Below are positions 19,027 to 28,198 of a stretch of 64,000 bases of DNA, in pieces. The stretch lies in NCBI GenBank assembly GCA_029261925.1, contig JAJDAJ010000026.1:1-64000 (forward strand). The letters run 5' to 3'. This stretch comes from Deltaproteobacteria bacterium. GTDB lineage: Bacteria; Myxococcota_A; UBA9160; SZUA-336. Positions within the stretch are counted from its first letter, which is position 1. Every line of letters begins with the position of its first letter. A model generated the notes under the pieces. The model searched no databases, was not told where the DNA came from, and saw only the letters and a program-made list of their open reading frames with translations. Position numbers and translations under genes: made by a program.

Positions 19027-19980
19027 TCACCTCCCCGAACGGTCCTTCCAGCGCCGCTCGACGGCGTCGAGCACGATCGCCTCGATCGAGACCTCGTCGA
19101 GGCGGTCGATCTCCTGTACCCCGGTCGGACTCGTCACGTTGACCTCGGTCAGCCAGCGGCCGATCACGTCGATGCCGGCGAAGACGATCCCGTGCGCGCG
19201 CAGCTCCCCGCCGATGCGCGCGCAGATCTCCCGGTCGCGCGCGCTCAGCCCGGTCTTCGCGGCCGAGCCTCCGGCGTGGAAGTTCGAGCGCGACTCGCCG
19301 CGCGCGGGCACGCGCAGCACGGCGCCCACGGGCTCGCCCTCGACCAGGATGATGCGCTTGTCGCCCTCGCGGACCTCGGGCACGTAGGCCTGCGCGATCT
19401 GGTAGCGGCGGCCGTGCTCCGTGCTCGTCTCGAGGATCACGCCCGCGTTGCGATCGTCGGGCGTCAGGTGGAAGACGCCCTCTCCCCCGCAGCCATCGAG
19501 CGGCTTGAGGATCATCTCGCCGCCGAGCCGCTCGCGGAAGGCCAGCAGCTCGTCCATGTCGCGGCTGATCAGGGTCTCGGGCGTCAGGTCCGGGAAGCGC
19601 AGGACCCAGAGCTTCTCGGTCACGTCGCGCAGACCGGCCGGGTCGTTCACGACCAGGGTGGGGGACGGGACCAGGCCCAGCAGGTGGGTCGCGAAGAAGT
19701 AGTCGAGATCGTAGGGCGGGTCCTTGCGCATCCAGACCACGTCGAAGTCCGACAGGGGCCCGTCGCCCTCGCCCGCGACCGCGTACCAGTCGTCGCCCTC
19801 GCGCACCGTCAGCTCGACCCACGGCGTGCCGGGCGCGCCGCCGGGCGCCACGCGCAGTCGGCCGACCTCGCAGGCGCAGACCCGGTGCCCGCGACGCGCG
19901 GCCTCGCGCATGAACGCCACGCTGGTGTCCGCGCGGGGCTGCAGCGCGGCCAGTGGATCGACGACGAAGAGGTGCTGCAC
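19027..19980 (-). CDS. gshB: Glutathione synthetase
   Basis: This ATP-grasp enzyme adds glycine to gamma-glutamylcysteine to make glutathione. The N-terminal [20 protein letters not shown] matches the prokaryotic GSHase domain. [38 protein letters not shown] (ATP-grasp), [20 protein letters not shown] and [14 protein letters not shown] (metal-binding end) follow. The start is GTG at 19980, the length 317. It is upstream of purC on the minus strand. No gshA is seen in this window. Confidence 0.96.
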   Translation of the reverse strand: MQHLFVVDPLAALQPRADTSVAFMREAARRGHRVCACEVGRLRVAPGGAPGTPWVELTVREGDDWYAVAGEGDGPLSDFDVVWMRKDPPYDLDYFFATHLLGLVPSPTLVVNDPAGLRDVTEKLWVLRFPDLTPETLISRDMDELLAFRERLGGEMILKPLDGCGGEGVFHLTPDDRNAGVILETSTEHGRRYQIAQAYVPEVREGDKRIILVEGEPVGAVLRVPARGESRSNFHAGGSAAKTGLSARDREICARIGGELRAHGIVFAGIDVIGRWLTEVNVTSPTGVQEIDRLDEVSIEAIVLDAVERRWKDRSGR

Positions 19981-20195
19981 GGGCGCATCCTAGCCCGCAT
20001 TTCCGCACGCGGCCGCCGTGTCCGCAGGCGCCGCCAGCGTCGCCCCGTGCGCGCCCCCGGCGGGCCCGGAGAGGGTCGAAGCCGGGCTCCCCGCCGGACG
20101 TCGAACGGGCCGGGAACGGGCGCGGCGCGGCAGTAGCCCCGCCATGGAATGCGGGCTAGGTTCGCGCCGGACCCCCCTCCGCGGGAGACCTGCGA

Positions 20196-22721
20196 GTGAG
20201 ACGCCTCATCCAGATCGCGCTCGCCCTGACGGCGCTCTGCGTTCTGGGCGCCATCGTGGGGATCGCTGTGTTCCAGGCCCTGGTCCTGCGCGATCTGCCC
20301 GAGATCAAGTCCCTGGGCGACTACCGCCCCAAGATCATCACGCGGGTCTTCGACGCCGCCGGCGACGAGATCGCCAGCTTCTCCGAGCAGCGCCGGGTGG
20401 TCGTGCCGATCGAGAGCCTGCCCCGCCACGTCACGCACGCCTTCGTCGCGGCCGAGGACGGCGCCTTCTACGAGCACGAGGGGCTCGACTATGCGGGCAT
20501 CGCGCGCGCCTTCCTGAAGAACCTGCGCGCCGGGCGCATCGAGCAGGGCGGCAGCACCATCACGCAGCAGGTCGCCAAGACCTTCCTGCTCTCGTCCGAG
20601 CGCAAGTACGTGCGCAAGCTCAAGGACATGGTGCTGGCCCGGCGCATCGAGCAGCACCTGGACAAGGCCGAGATCCTCTACCTGTACCTCAACCAGATCT
20701 ACCTGGGCTCCGGCGCGTACGGCATCGAGGCGGCGGCGCGGACCTACTTCGGCAAGCCGGCCTCGGAGCTGAGCATCAGCGAGGCCGCGATGATCGCGGG
20801 CGTCGTGCCCGCGCCCTCCCTCTGGTCTCCCTTCAACGACCTCGAGATGGCGGTGCGCAAGCAGAACGTGGTGCTGCGCCGGATGGTCGAGCAGGGCTTC
20901 ATCGCCGAGGAGCAGCGCCAGGAGGAGCTCGCGCGGCCCATGGAGTTCGCCACGCGCGAGTGGAACGAGCGCCGCGACTCGGTGGACTACTTCGTCGAGG
21001 AGGTGCGTCGCTACCTCGTGGACCGCTTCGGCAACGAGGTCGTCCTCACCGAGGGACTGCAGGTGTACACGACGCTGGACCCGGAGCGTCAGCTGGCGGC
21101 CTACCGCGCCGTCCGCCAGGGCCTGCGCGAGCACGACCGGCGTCAGGGCTGGCGCGGGCCCATCCGGCGCGCGCTCGAGGAGGAGTGGCCGCAGCTGCTC
21201 GAGGAGGTCGCGGCGCACAACCGCGAGCAGCGGCCCGCGACCGAGTGGCGCCACCAGGGGCTCGTCGAGGAGATCGACGCCGGGAACGAGAAGGTGATCA
21301 TCGCCACCGGACCCCGGACGCGCACCGAGCTCGGTCTCGAGCAGGTCGCGTGGGTGCGGCCCGCGAACCCGGACCTCGACGGCCTGGCCGCGCGGCGCAA
21401 GAGCGTGTCGGAGATCGACCTGGAGCCCGGCGACCTGGTCTGGCTCGAGGTGGTCGAGATGACGCCGGCCGACGATCCCCTGGGCGAGGCGCCTCCCACG
21501 TACCGCTACGAGCTGTACCAGGAGCCGGAGGCCGAGGGCGCGCTGGTGGCGATCGACCTCGAGACTTCCTCGCTCTCGGCGATCGTCGGCGGCTACAGCT
21601 TCGCCCGCAGCCAGTTCAACCGCGCACTGCAGTCGCTGCGCCAGCCGGGCTCGGCCTTCAAGCCGCTGATCTACGCCGCCGCGATCGACCGCGGCTACAC
21701 GCCGGCCTCGATCGTCTACGACACGCCGATCGTCTACCGCGACGAGGAGACCGGCTTCCAGTGGAAGCCGAACAACTACTCCAAGAACTTCTACGGGCCG
21801 ATCACCCTGCGCTGGGCGCTGGCCAAGTCCCGCAACATCGCCACCGTCAAGCTCCTGCGCGACGTCGGCCTCGGGCCGACGATCCAGACCGCGCGCGCCC
21901 TGGGCATCGCGTCCCCGCTCGAGGACAACCTGGGGCTGGCCCTGGGCAACAGCGAGGTCACGCTGACCGAGCTCGTGCGCGCCTACACCACCTTCGCCGC
22001 GGCGGGACGCCTGATCGATCCGATCTTCATCCGGGAGATCCGCGATCGCGGCGGCGAGCTGCTGGAGTCCGACGTCAAGCTGATCGCGAGCCAGACCGCC
22101 GAGCCCCTCGAGGAGACCGGGGAGGCGGTGCCGATCGAGGAGCTGCTCCAGGCCGACGCCGCGAAGGAGAGCGCCGTCGAGCGCGTCATGGCCGAGCTGA
22201 GGAAGAACGGCGACGGGGTCGGGGACGAGAGCGACGACGACCAGGTACTCGATCCGATCACGGCGTACCTGATGACCGATCTGCTTCGCGCCGTCGTCAA
22301 CGACGGCACCGGCCGCCGGGTCCGCGCGCTGCGCCGGCCCGTGGCGGGCAAGACGGGGACCACCAACGACCTGTACGACGCCTGGTTCATCGGCTTCACG
22401 CCGCAGATCGCCGCGGGCGCGTGGGTCGGCTACGACAACGCCCGCCGGCTCGGCCGCAACGAGACCGGCTCACGCACCGCGAGCCCGATCTTCCTCGACT
22501 TCATGCAGCGTGCGCATCGCGGCCTGCCGGTGCGCGAGTTCGACGCACCCCAGGGCGTGGTCTTCGTGCGCATCGACAAGGAGTCCGGACTGCTGCCCTG
22601 CGGCCCGCGACGCGAGGTGCTCTTCCAGCCGTTCCGCGACGGCAGCGTGCCCGACGAGAGCTGCCTGGCCAGCGCACCGGGCGTGCCCGCGGGCACGACC
22701 GCGCCGCTGCGGCTGGACTGA
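20196..22721 (+). CDS. mrcA: Penicillin-binding protein 1A (bifunctional transglycosylase/transpeptidase)
   Basis: This 841-residue class A PBP polymerises and cross-links peptidoglycan. It has an N-terminal membrane anchor (residues ~5-28) and a GT51 transglycosylase with EDGAFYEHEGLDY (~87) and GGSTITQQVAKTFLL (~119). An OB-like insert follows around 300-440. The transpeptidase shows SAFKP (~486, nucleophile Ser), SRN (~545) and KTGTTND (~719). The length and PBP1A-type insert favour MrcA over PBP1B or 1C. The start is GTG at 20196. It stands divergent from gshB with a ~215-bp gap that shows no other gene. Confidence 0.95.
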   Translation: MRRLIQIALALTALCVLGAIVGIAVFQALVLRDLPEIKSLGDYRPKIITRVFDAAGDEIASFSEQRRVVVPIESLPRHVTHAFVAAEDGAFYEHEGLDYAGIARAFLKNLRAGRIEQGGSTITQQVAKTFLLSSERKYVRKLKDMVLARRIEQHLDKAEILYLYLNQIYLGSGAYGIEAAARTYFGKPASELSISEAAMIAGVVPAPSLWSPFNDLEMAVRKQNVVLRRMVEQGFIAEEQRQEELARPMEFATREWNERRDSVDYFVEEVRRYLVDRFGNEVVLTEGLQVYTTLDPERQLAAYRAVRQGLREHDRRQGWRGPIRRALEEEWPQLLEEVAAHNREQRPATEWRHQGLVEEIDAGNEKVIIATGPRTRTELGLEQVAWVRPANPDLDGLAARRKSVSEIDLEPGDLVWLEVVEMTPADDPLGEAPPTYRYELYQEPEAEGALVAIDLETSSLSAIVGGYSFARSQFNRALQSLRQPGSAFKPLIYAAAIDRGYTPASIVYDTPIVYRDEETGFQWKPNNYSKNFYGPITLRWALAKSRNIATVKLLRDVGLGPTIQTARALGIASPLEDNLGLALGNSEVTLTELVRAYTTFAAAGRLIDPIFIREIRDRGGELLESDVKLIASQTAEPLEETGEAVPIEELLQADAAKESAVERVMAELRKNGDGVGDESDDDQVLDPITAYLMTDLLRAVVNDGTGRRVRALRRPVAGKTGTTNDLYDAWFIGFTPQIAAGAWVGYDNARRLGRNETGSRTASPIFLDFMQRAHRGLPVREFDAPQGVVFVRIDKESGLLPCGPRREVLFQPFRDGSVPDESCLASAPGVPAGTTAPLRLD

Positions 22722-22745
22722 GCCCGCGGTCCCGTCGGAGTCCGG

Positions 22746-24341
22746 ATGCCGCGGATCGCGATCGTCGGGGCGGGGCACAACGGGCTGGTCTGCGCCGCCT
22801 ACCTGGCGCGTGCGGGCATCGACGTGACGGTCTTCGAGCGGCGCGAGATCGTCGGTGGCGCCTGCGTCACCGAGGAGCTCTGGCCGGGCTACCGGGTCTC
22901 TCGCGCGGCATACGTGCTCTCGCTGTTCCGGCGTCGCATCATCGACGAGCTCGGGCTCGAGCGCTTCGGGCTGCAGCTGCTGCCGCGCGACCCGTCGTCG
23001 TTCACGCCGCTTCCCGGTGGCGGCTCGCTGGTGCTCGGGCCCGACGCGGCGCGAAACGCGGAGGAGATCGGTCGCTTCTCCAGCCGCGACGCCGCCGTCT
23101 ACCCGCACTACGAGGCGCTGCTCGAGCGGATCGCGAGCGCGGTCGACCCCCTGCTCGACCTGCCCCCGCCCGACCTGCAGCTGCGGCGACCGGGCGACCT
23201 GCGCCCCTGGTGGGCGGCGGCACGTGCGGCGCTGCAGATCGGCCGCCAGCTGCCGCGCGCGGCCCGGGTGCTCCTGGGCGCGGCGCGGCCCCTGCTCGAG
23301 GAGTTCTTCGACTCCGAGCCGCTGCGCTCCACGCTCGCCACCGACGCGGTGATCGGGGCGTTCGCCGGGCCGTCCACCCCGGGCACCGGCTACGTGCTCT
23401 TCCACCACGTGATGGGCGATGCCACCGGCCACCGCGGCGTCTGGGCCTACGTGCGCGGCGGCATGGGCGCGCTGTCGGAGGCGCTCGCCGCGGCGGCGCG
23501 CGCCGCGGGCGCGCGCATCGAGACCGCCCGGACCGTCGAGCAGATCGCCACGCGCGACGGCCGGGCGAGCGGCGTGGTCACGGACGGCGGCGACGAGCAC
23601 CCGTTCGACGCGGTCGTGTCGTGCATGGATCCGCTGCGCACCACGCGTGCGGTCGACGCTCAGGAGCTCTGGCCGGAGTCCTGGCGGCGCTCGATCGAGA
23701 CGCTCGACTTCCGCAGCCCGGTCGTCAAGCTGAACCTGGCGCTGGACGCGGCCCCGGAGTTCCCCTGCAGCGATCGCGACGTGGCGCCGCTGGGGGGCAC
23801 GATCCACGTGGGGCCCGTCGACCTCGACGGGATCGACCGCGCCTTCCACGACGCCTGCCGTGGCGAGGTCTCCGGGCTACCCGTGGTGGAGCTGACCCTG
23901 CCGTCGATGCTCGACGACGGCCTGGCGCCGCCGGGCCACCACGTGGCGTCGGTCTTCGCGCAGTACGCGCCCGTGCTGCCCGCCGACGATCCGGGCTGGC
24001 CGGCGCTGCGCGACCGCATGCGCGAACGGGTGCTCGACGCGATCGAGGCGGTCTCGCCGGGCTTCCGCTCGCGCATCGCCCACCTGGAGGTGCTGGCTGC
24101 CCCCGATCTCGAGCGCGAGTTCGGGCTGACGGGCGGGAACATCTTCCACGGTGCCATGTCGCCCGACCGCCTGATGCCGCTGCGGCCGGCACCGGGCTGG
24201 AGCCGCCACGCGACCCCCGTTTCCGGGCTCTACCTCTGCGGCTCGGGAGCGCATCCCGGCGGCGGGGTGATGGGCGCGCCAGGGCGCAACGCCGCCGGGG
24301 TCATCGCGGCCGACCTGGGCCGCGGACGCGGGGCGGGCTGA
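22746..24341 (+). CDS. PYROXD2-like FAD-dependent oxidoreductase (phytoene desaturase superfamily)
   Basis: The 531-residue protein opens with the dinucleotide-binding motif IAIVGAGHNGLVCAAYLARA and VFERREIVGGACVTEE. It ends with GLYLCGSGAHPGGGVMGAPG, the FAD-binding C-terminal signature of the phytoene dehydrogenase/PYROXD2 group. The middle holds the substrate domain. Members act as carotenoid desaturases or as poorly characterised oxidoreductases; the motifs here fit the PYROXD2 branch better than true CrtI. No other carotenoid biosynthesis gene is adjacent. It starts 24 nt after the PBP1A stop. Confidence 0.88.
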   Translation: MPRIAIVGAGHNGLVCAAYLARAGIDVTVFERREIVGGACVTEELWPGYRVSRAAYVLSLFRRRIIDELGLERFGLQLLPRDPSSFTPLPGGGSLVLGPDAARNAEEIGRFSSRDAAVYPHYEALLERIASAVDPLLDLPPPDLQLRRPGDLRPWWAAARAALQIGRQLPRAARVLLGAARPLLEEFFDSEPLRSTLATDAVIGAFAGPSTPGTGYVLFHHVMGDATGHRGVWAYVRGGMGALSEALAAAARAAGARIETARTVEQIATRDGRASGVVTDGGDEHPFDAVVSCMDPLRTTRAVDAQELWPESWRRSIETLDFRSPVVKLNLALDAAPEFPCSDRDVAPLGGTIHVGPVDLDGIDRAFHDACRGEVSGLPVVELTLPSMLDDGLAPPGHHVASVFAQYAPVLPADDPGWPALRDRMRERVLDAIEAVSPGFRSRIAHLEVLAAPDLEREFGLTGGNIFHGAMSPDRLMPLRPAPGWSRHATPVSGLYLCGSGAHPGGGVMGAPGRNAAGVIAADLGRGRGAG

Positions 24342-24345
24342 GCGC

Positions 24346-24373
24346 CCGGGATCCGCTCCCGGATTCGCTCTTT
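24346..24373 (+). terminator. Probable terminator of the PYROXD2-like gene
   Basis: A 6-bp GC stem, CCGGGA at 24346-24351 and TCCCGG at 24357-24362, is followed by a T-rich tail (ATTCGCTCTTT). It is 4 nt past the stop codon. The stem is short but well placed. Confidence 0.5.
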
Positions 24374-24389
24374 ATTCGTCTCCACGGGC

Positions 24390-24414
24390 AAAAAAAATGC
24401 CGGCCGGAGCCAGC
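24390..24414 (-). terminator. Intrinsic terminator read on the minus strand
   Basis: On the minus strand the sequence is GCTGGC, loop TCCG, GCCGGC (one G-T wobble), then A and eight T residues. This is a good rho-independent terminator. It faces transcription from the histidine phosphatase gene, whose stop lies about 200 nt upstream, so the transcript would carry an unusually long 3' region. Confidence 0.7.
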
Positions 24415-24610
24415 GCGTTTTTGGAGTGTGTGACGGAATTATAGCATGTGAACCGGTTCTGTCAAGCGATTTCTGGCACCTGACGCGGAACTCGCCGATC
24501 TGGCCCCGCAACCCCCCGTTCCGGGTCCGGAACCGCGGCCAGGCGCTCGAAATCGCCCGGTTCCGGTGCATGGTGGATTCCACCCGAAACGGGCGAAATC
24601 GCGCCCGATG
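24415..24610. other. Palindrome-rich non-coding segment between convergent genes
   Basis: No credible gene is present. The segment is less GC-rich at its left end and contains a perfect 10-bp palindrome GAACCGGTTC (24450-24459), a 7-bp inverted repeat GTTCCGG/CCGGAAC with a 2-nt gap (24518-24533), and imperfect relatives of GAAATCGCCCGG near 24549 and 24593. It could be a small RNA, a 3' UTR structure or a remnant of a short interspersed element. Confidence 0.4.
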
Positions 24611-25207
24611 CTACGCCGGAGCGCTCGGGTGCAGCTCGCCCTCGAGGTGGGCGACGCAGCCGAGCAGACTCGCCCGCCACGGAGGCCCCTCGATCCGGGT
24701 GACGGCCGTGTTCGCCAGGCCGGCCGTCGTGGTCACCGCTCCTGGCTCCAGGTGGCGATCGATGATGGCCTTGCAGACCAGGCCATGGCTGACCACGAGC
24801 AGGTCGCCGTCCAGGCGAGACGCGCGCTCGGTCACCCGGGCCCAGGCGCGAGCCACGCGGCCGTGGAAGATCGGCCAGCTCTCGCCGCCCGGCGGGGAGT
24901 AGTCCGGCCCGAACACGTCCTCGGTGAGCTCCGCGTAGGGCGTGCCGCGGAGATCGCCGAAGCTCCGCTCCTGGAGCAGCGGCTCGATCTCGACCGGAAC
25001 CCGCAGCTGGCGCTCGACCACCTCGGCGGTCATGCGCGCACGCCTGTGATCGCTCGAGAGGATCTGCACGACGGGCGAGGCCAGCAGCCGGCGGGCGAGG
25101 CGCTCCGCCTGCTGCAGGCCGAGCGAGGACAGCGGGGTCTCCGGAGGCTGGAGCACGCGCGCCGCGTTCAGCTCCGTCTCACCGTGGCGCACCAGCCAGA
25201 TCCCCAT
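24611..25207 (-). CDS. Histidine phosphatase family protein (phosphoglycerate mutase-like)
   Basis: This 198-residue enzyme of the histidine phosphatase superfamily starts with the catalytic motif [18 protein letters not shown] (His of RHG is the phosphorylated residue). [14 protein letters not shown] (second Arg), a catalytic glutamate in [12 protein letters not shown] and [14 protein letters not shown] (second His) complete the site. Relatives include cofactor-dependent phosphoglycerate mutases, alpha-ribazole phosphatases and broad phosphatases; the substrate is not evident. It is divergent from thyA. Confidence 0.88.
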   Translation of the reverse strand: MGIWLVRHGETELNAARVLQPPETPLSSLGLQQAERLARRLLASPVVQILSSDHRRARMTAEVVERQLRVPVEIEPLLQERSFGDLRGTPYAELTEDVFGPDYSPPGGESWPIFHGRVARAWARVTERASRLDGDLLVVSHGLVCKAIIDRHLEPGAVTTTAGLANTAVTRIEGPPWRASLLGCVAHLEGELHPSAPA

Positions 25208-25254
25208 CGGGGGGAACGTACCAGAAATCGGAGGCCCGCAGACGATGTGATAGC

Positions 25255-26070
25255 TTGCCCGGCGGAGATGCGAAGCTGAAGGCGTACCTCGAGCTCCTGG
25301 CCGACGTGCGGCATCACGGAACGCCCAAGGGTGACCGGACGGGCACGGGCACGCTGAGCCTGTTCGGCCGTCAGCTGCGCTTCGATCTCTCGGCGGGCTT
25401 CCCGGTCGTCACCACCAAGAAGATCCACCTGCGCTCGGTGATCGTCGAGCTGCTCTGGTTCCTGAGCGGCGACACCAACGTGCGCTACCTGCGCGAGCAC
25501 GGCGTCAGCATCTGGGACGAGTGGGCCGACGCCGAAGGCGAGCTCGGTCGCGTGTACGGGGCGCAGTGGCGCTCCTGGAGCGCACCCGACGGGCGCAGCG
25601 TCGATCAGATCGCGGACGTCGTGCGCGAGATCGAGCAGAACCCCGACTCGCGGCGCCTGGTCGTCAGCGCCTGGAACCCCGGCGAGCTGGACCGCATGGC
25701 GCTGCCCCCCTGCCACGCCTTCTTCCAGTTCTGGGTCGCCGACGGGCGGCTCTCCTGCCAGATGTACCAGCGCAGCGCCGACATCTTCCTGGGCCTGCCG
25801 TTCAACATCGCGTCGTACGCGCTGCTCACGCAGATGATCGCGCAGGTCACGCGCCTGGAGCCCGCAGAGCTGATCCTGAGCCTGGGCGACGTGCACCTGT
25901 ACAGCAACCATGTCGAGCAGGCGGACCTGCAGCTGACGCGGCAGCCCCACGCGCTGCCCCGCCTGGAGCTGAACCCGGCCGTGAAGTCCCTGCTCGACTT
26001 CACGCTCGACGACATCCGGGTCGTCGACTACCGCAGCCACCCGAAGATCCCGGCACCGGTCGCGGTCTGA
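25255..26070 (+). CDS. thyA: Thymidylate synthase
   Basis: ThyA methylates dUMP to dTMP with methylene-tetrahydrofolate. Signature blocks are [45 protein letters not shown] (catalytic Cys), [20 protein letters not shown] and [13 protein letters not shown]. The length is about 264-271 residues. No ATG or GTG is available at the right place: the frame can begin at TTG 25255 or at CTG 25276, which aligns with the usual initiating Met of MKAYLELL. It is followed by folA. Confidence 0.97.
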   Translation: MPGGDAKLKAYLELLADVRHHGTPKGDRTGTGTLSLFGRQLRFDLSAGFPVVTTKKIHLRSVIVELLWFLSGDTNVRYLREHGVSIWDEWADAEGELGRVYGAQWRSWSAPDGRSVDQIADVVREIEQNPDSRRLVVSAWNPGELDRMALPPCHAFFQFWVADGRLSCQMYQRSADIFLGLPFNIASYALLTQMIAQVTRLEPAELILSLGDVHLYSNHVEQADLQLTRQPHALPRLELNPAVKSLLDFTLDDIRVVDYRSHPKIPAPVAV

Positions 26071-26080
26071 GGTCACAGCC

Positions 26081-26563
26081 TTGCTCTCGATGATCTGTGC
26101 GGTCGCGCGCAACGGCGTGATCGGTCGCCGCGGCGAGCTGCCCTGGCACCTGCCCGCGGACCTCGCGCACTTCAAGCGCGTCACGCAGGGCAAGCCCGTG
26201 GTGATGGGCCGCCGCACCCACAACTCGATCGGCCGCGCCCTCCCCGGCCGGCGCAACCTGGTCGTGACCAGCCGCGAGCGCGGGGTGGCGGGCGACTGCG
26301 AGGTGGTGTCGAGCCTCGACGACGCACTCGCGCGCTGCGCCGACGCCTCCGAGGTGGTCGTGATCGGGGGGGCCGCCCTCTACGCCGAGGCGCTGGGACG
26401 GGCGCGGCGCCTGTACCTGACGCAGGTGCACGCCGACGTCGAGGGCGACGTCTACCTGCCGCCGCTCGACCTCGACGCCTGGACCGAGGTCGAGCGCATC
26501 GAGCACCCGGCCGATGCGCGCCACGCGCACGCCTTCAGCATCGCGACCCTCGAGCGCCGCTGA
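26081..26563 (+). CDS. folA: Dihydrofolate reductase
   Basis: This enzyme regenerates tetrahydrofolate from the dihydrofolate produced by ThyA, and the two genes lie 10 nt apart. Motifs are MICAVARNGVIGRRGELPWH (substrate site; Met20-loop region), LAHFKRVTQGKPVVMGRRTH, ALPGRRNLVVTSR and EVVVIGGAALYAEAL, followed by LYLTQVHADVEGDVYLPP. The start is either TTG at 26081, with GAGG just upstream, or the ATG at 26090. The length (158-160) is normal. Confidence 0.96.
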   Translation: MLSMICAVARNGVIGRRGELPWHLPADLAHFKRVTQGKPVVMGRRTHNSIGRALPGRRNLVVTSRERGVAGDCEVVSSLDDALARCADASEVVVIGGAALYAEALGRARRLYLTQVHADVEGDVYLPPLDLDAWTEVERIEHPADARHAHAFSIATLERR

Positions 26564-26811
26564 CGGGTTGTGCGCTGGCCGCGTCTGGGTCATCCTGCCC
26601 CGACGAGGCCGCTGATGAAGCCCTTCCGCCCGCAGCCCTGCAACGCCACGCCCGGCTCTCCCGCCGGGCGCCGCGACCCGGGAGTGACCGCATGATGTGC
26701 GGCGTCCCGTTCGCGATCGACTCGCAGGAGCCTCTCGCGACCTGAGCCGGCGGACCCCCGGCGCGCGGAAGCGGGAGCCACCCACCCGCTCTCCCGCCAG
26801 GAGCATCCGCC

Positions 26812-28191
26812 ATGGCCCTCAGCGCCGCCGCCAGTCCCGGGACCCCGCCCGCCGCCCCCGATCGCAGCCGCGGCGGTGTGCGCGAGGTCTTCCTGCTGGG
26901 CTACCCCGTGATCCTGAGCCACCTCTCGACCACGCTGATGGGCGCGGTCGACGCGATCATCGTGGGGCGCCTCGGTCCCGCCGAGCTGGGCGCGGTCGGC
27001 CTCGCCGGCGTCTGGGTGCTGGTGCTGTTCCAGGTGGGCAACGGCGCGGCCAGCGGCGTGCAGACCTTCGCGTCGCAGGCGCACGGCGCGGGACGCCCGC
27101 GCGACTGCGGGCGCTGGGCCTGGCACTCGATCTGGCTGCTGGTCCCCATCGGCGTCGTGCTGGCGACGCTCATCGTCGTGGGCGCGGCTCCCCTGCTGCG
27201 GCTGCTCGGGCCGTCGGCCGAGCTGCAGGCGGCGGCCGCCGCCTACGCGGTGCCGCGCGCCTGGGGGGGTGTCGCGACGTTCGTGGGGCTGTCGATCGCC
27301 AGCTTCTTCCGCGGGGTCGGCGACATGATGACGCCGCTGCGCGCCACCATCGCGGGCAACATCGTCAACGTGGTGCTGACCTGGCTGCTGGTCTTCGGGC
27401 ACGCCGGGCTGCCCGCCCTGGGCGTTCTGGGAGCGGGCCTCGGCACCATGACCGGCGAGATCGTCGTCGCCGCGTGGGTCTGGATCGCCTTCCGCCGGCG
27501 TCGCACCGACGAGGCCTTCGACACCGCGCCGGTGCGCCCCGCAGCGACCGAGCTGCGGCGGCTGGTGCGCGTGGGGCTGCCCGTGGGCGGACAGTGGGCG
27601 CTGGGCATGCTCTCGTTCGCGCTCTTCGCGAGCCTGGTCGCCCGCATGGGCGACGCCGCCATGGCCGCGAACCAGGCCTTCGTCAACCTGTCCGCGCTGA
27701 GCTTCATGCAGATCGTCGGCCTGTCGGCGGCGGCCACCACGCTGGTGGGCCGCTACATCGGCGAGCGCGACTTCGAGGCCGCACGGCGCAGCTACGCCTC
27801 GGCCATGCGACTGGCGGTCGGCGCGGCGGCCGTGCTCGCGGCGATCTTCGTGCTCACGCGTCACGAGCTGATCGGCCTGTTCTCGTCCGATCCCGAGGTG
27901 ATCCGCCTGGGCGCGGGCCTGGTGATCGTGGGCTCGATCTTCCAGATCCCCGACGCCGTCACGATCGTCACCAACGGGGCGCTCCGCGGCGCCGGGGACA
28001 CGCGCTGGCCCTTCGTGGTCCAGACGCTGACCGGGTGGTGCATCTTCCTGCCGCTGGGCTACCTGTTCGGCGTGGTGCTCGAGGGCGGCGTGATCGGCGC
28101 CTGGCTGGCGGGCATCGTCGAGCTCAGCGTGCTCTCGACCGGCCTGGTCTGGCGCTTCCGCTCGGGCGTCTGGACGCGCATGCAGATCTGA
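26812..28191 (+). CDS. MATE-family multidrug/metabolite efflux protein
   Basis: This 459-residue protein has about twelve predicted membrane helices arranged as two homologous halves, as in NorM/DinF-type MATE exporters. Typical segments are GYPVILSHLSTTLMGAVDAI at the N-terminus, FVGLSIASFFRGVGDMMTPL, and the second-half equivalents VGLPVGGQWALGM and NGALRGAGDTRWPF. It exports cationic compounds in exchange for Na+ or H+. The ATG at 26812 is preceded by AGGAG. The 248-bp region between folA and this gene has no convincing gene. Confidence 0.92.
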   Translation: MALSAAASPGTPPAAPDRSRGGVREVFLLGYPVILSHLSTTLMGAVDAIIVGRLGPAELGAVGLAGVWVLVLFQVGNGAASGVQTFASQAHGAGRPRDCGRWAWHSIWLLVPIGVVLATLIVVGAAPLLRLLGPSAELQAAAAAYAVPRAWGGVATFVGLSIASFFRGVGDMMTPLRATIAGNIVNVVLTWLLVFGHAGLPALGVLGAGLGTMTGEIVVAAWVWIAFRRRRTDEAFDTAPVRPAATELRRLVRVGLPVGGQWALGMLSFALFASLVARMGDAAMAANQAFVNLSALSFMQIVGLSAAATTLVGRYIGERDFEAARRSYASAMRLAVGAAAVLAAIFVLTRHELIGLFSSDPEVIRLGAGLVIVGSIFQIPDAVTIVTNGALRGAGDTRWPFVVQTLTGWCIFLPLGYLFGVVLEGGVIGAWLAGIVELSVLSTGLVWRFRSGVWTRMQI

Positions 28192-28198
28192 GCGCCCG

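Noticed and set aside
22746..24341. Assignment as phytoene desaturase CrtI together with the carotenoid oxygenase at 48.4 kb as a carotenoid pathway
   Set aside because: The motifs fit the PYROXD2 branch better, and the two genes are 24 kb apart with no crtB or other carotenoid gene nearby.
20018..24433. A 1471-codon plus-strand frame overlapping PBP1A and the FAD oxidoreductase
   Set aside because: It is a +1 shadow frame with Arg/Ala/Gly-rich low-complexity sequence; the in-frame genes show clear catalytic motifs.
24450..24459. LexA/SOS box at GAACCGGTTC
   Set aside because: Gram-positive-type boxes need GAAC-N4-GTTC; here the gap is 2 nt, and the site is between convergent gene ends.
26615..26695. 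A 26-codon ORF (MKPFRPQPCNATPGSPAGRR...) upstream of the MATE gene as a leader peptide
   Set aside because: Its stop overlaps another short ATG frame, but there is no good RBS, no attenuator hairpin and no regulatory codon run, so chance is more likely.
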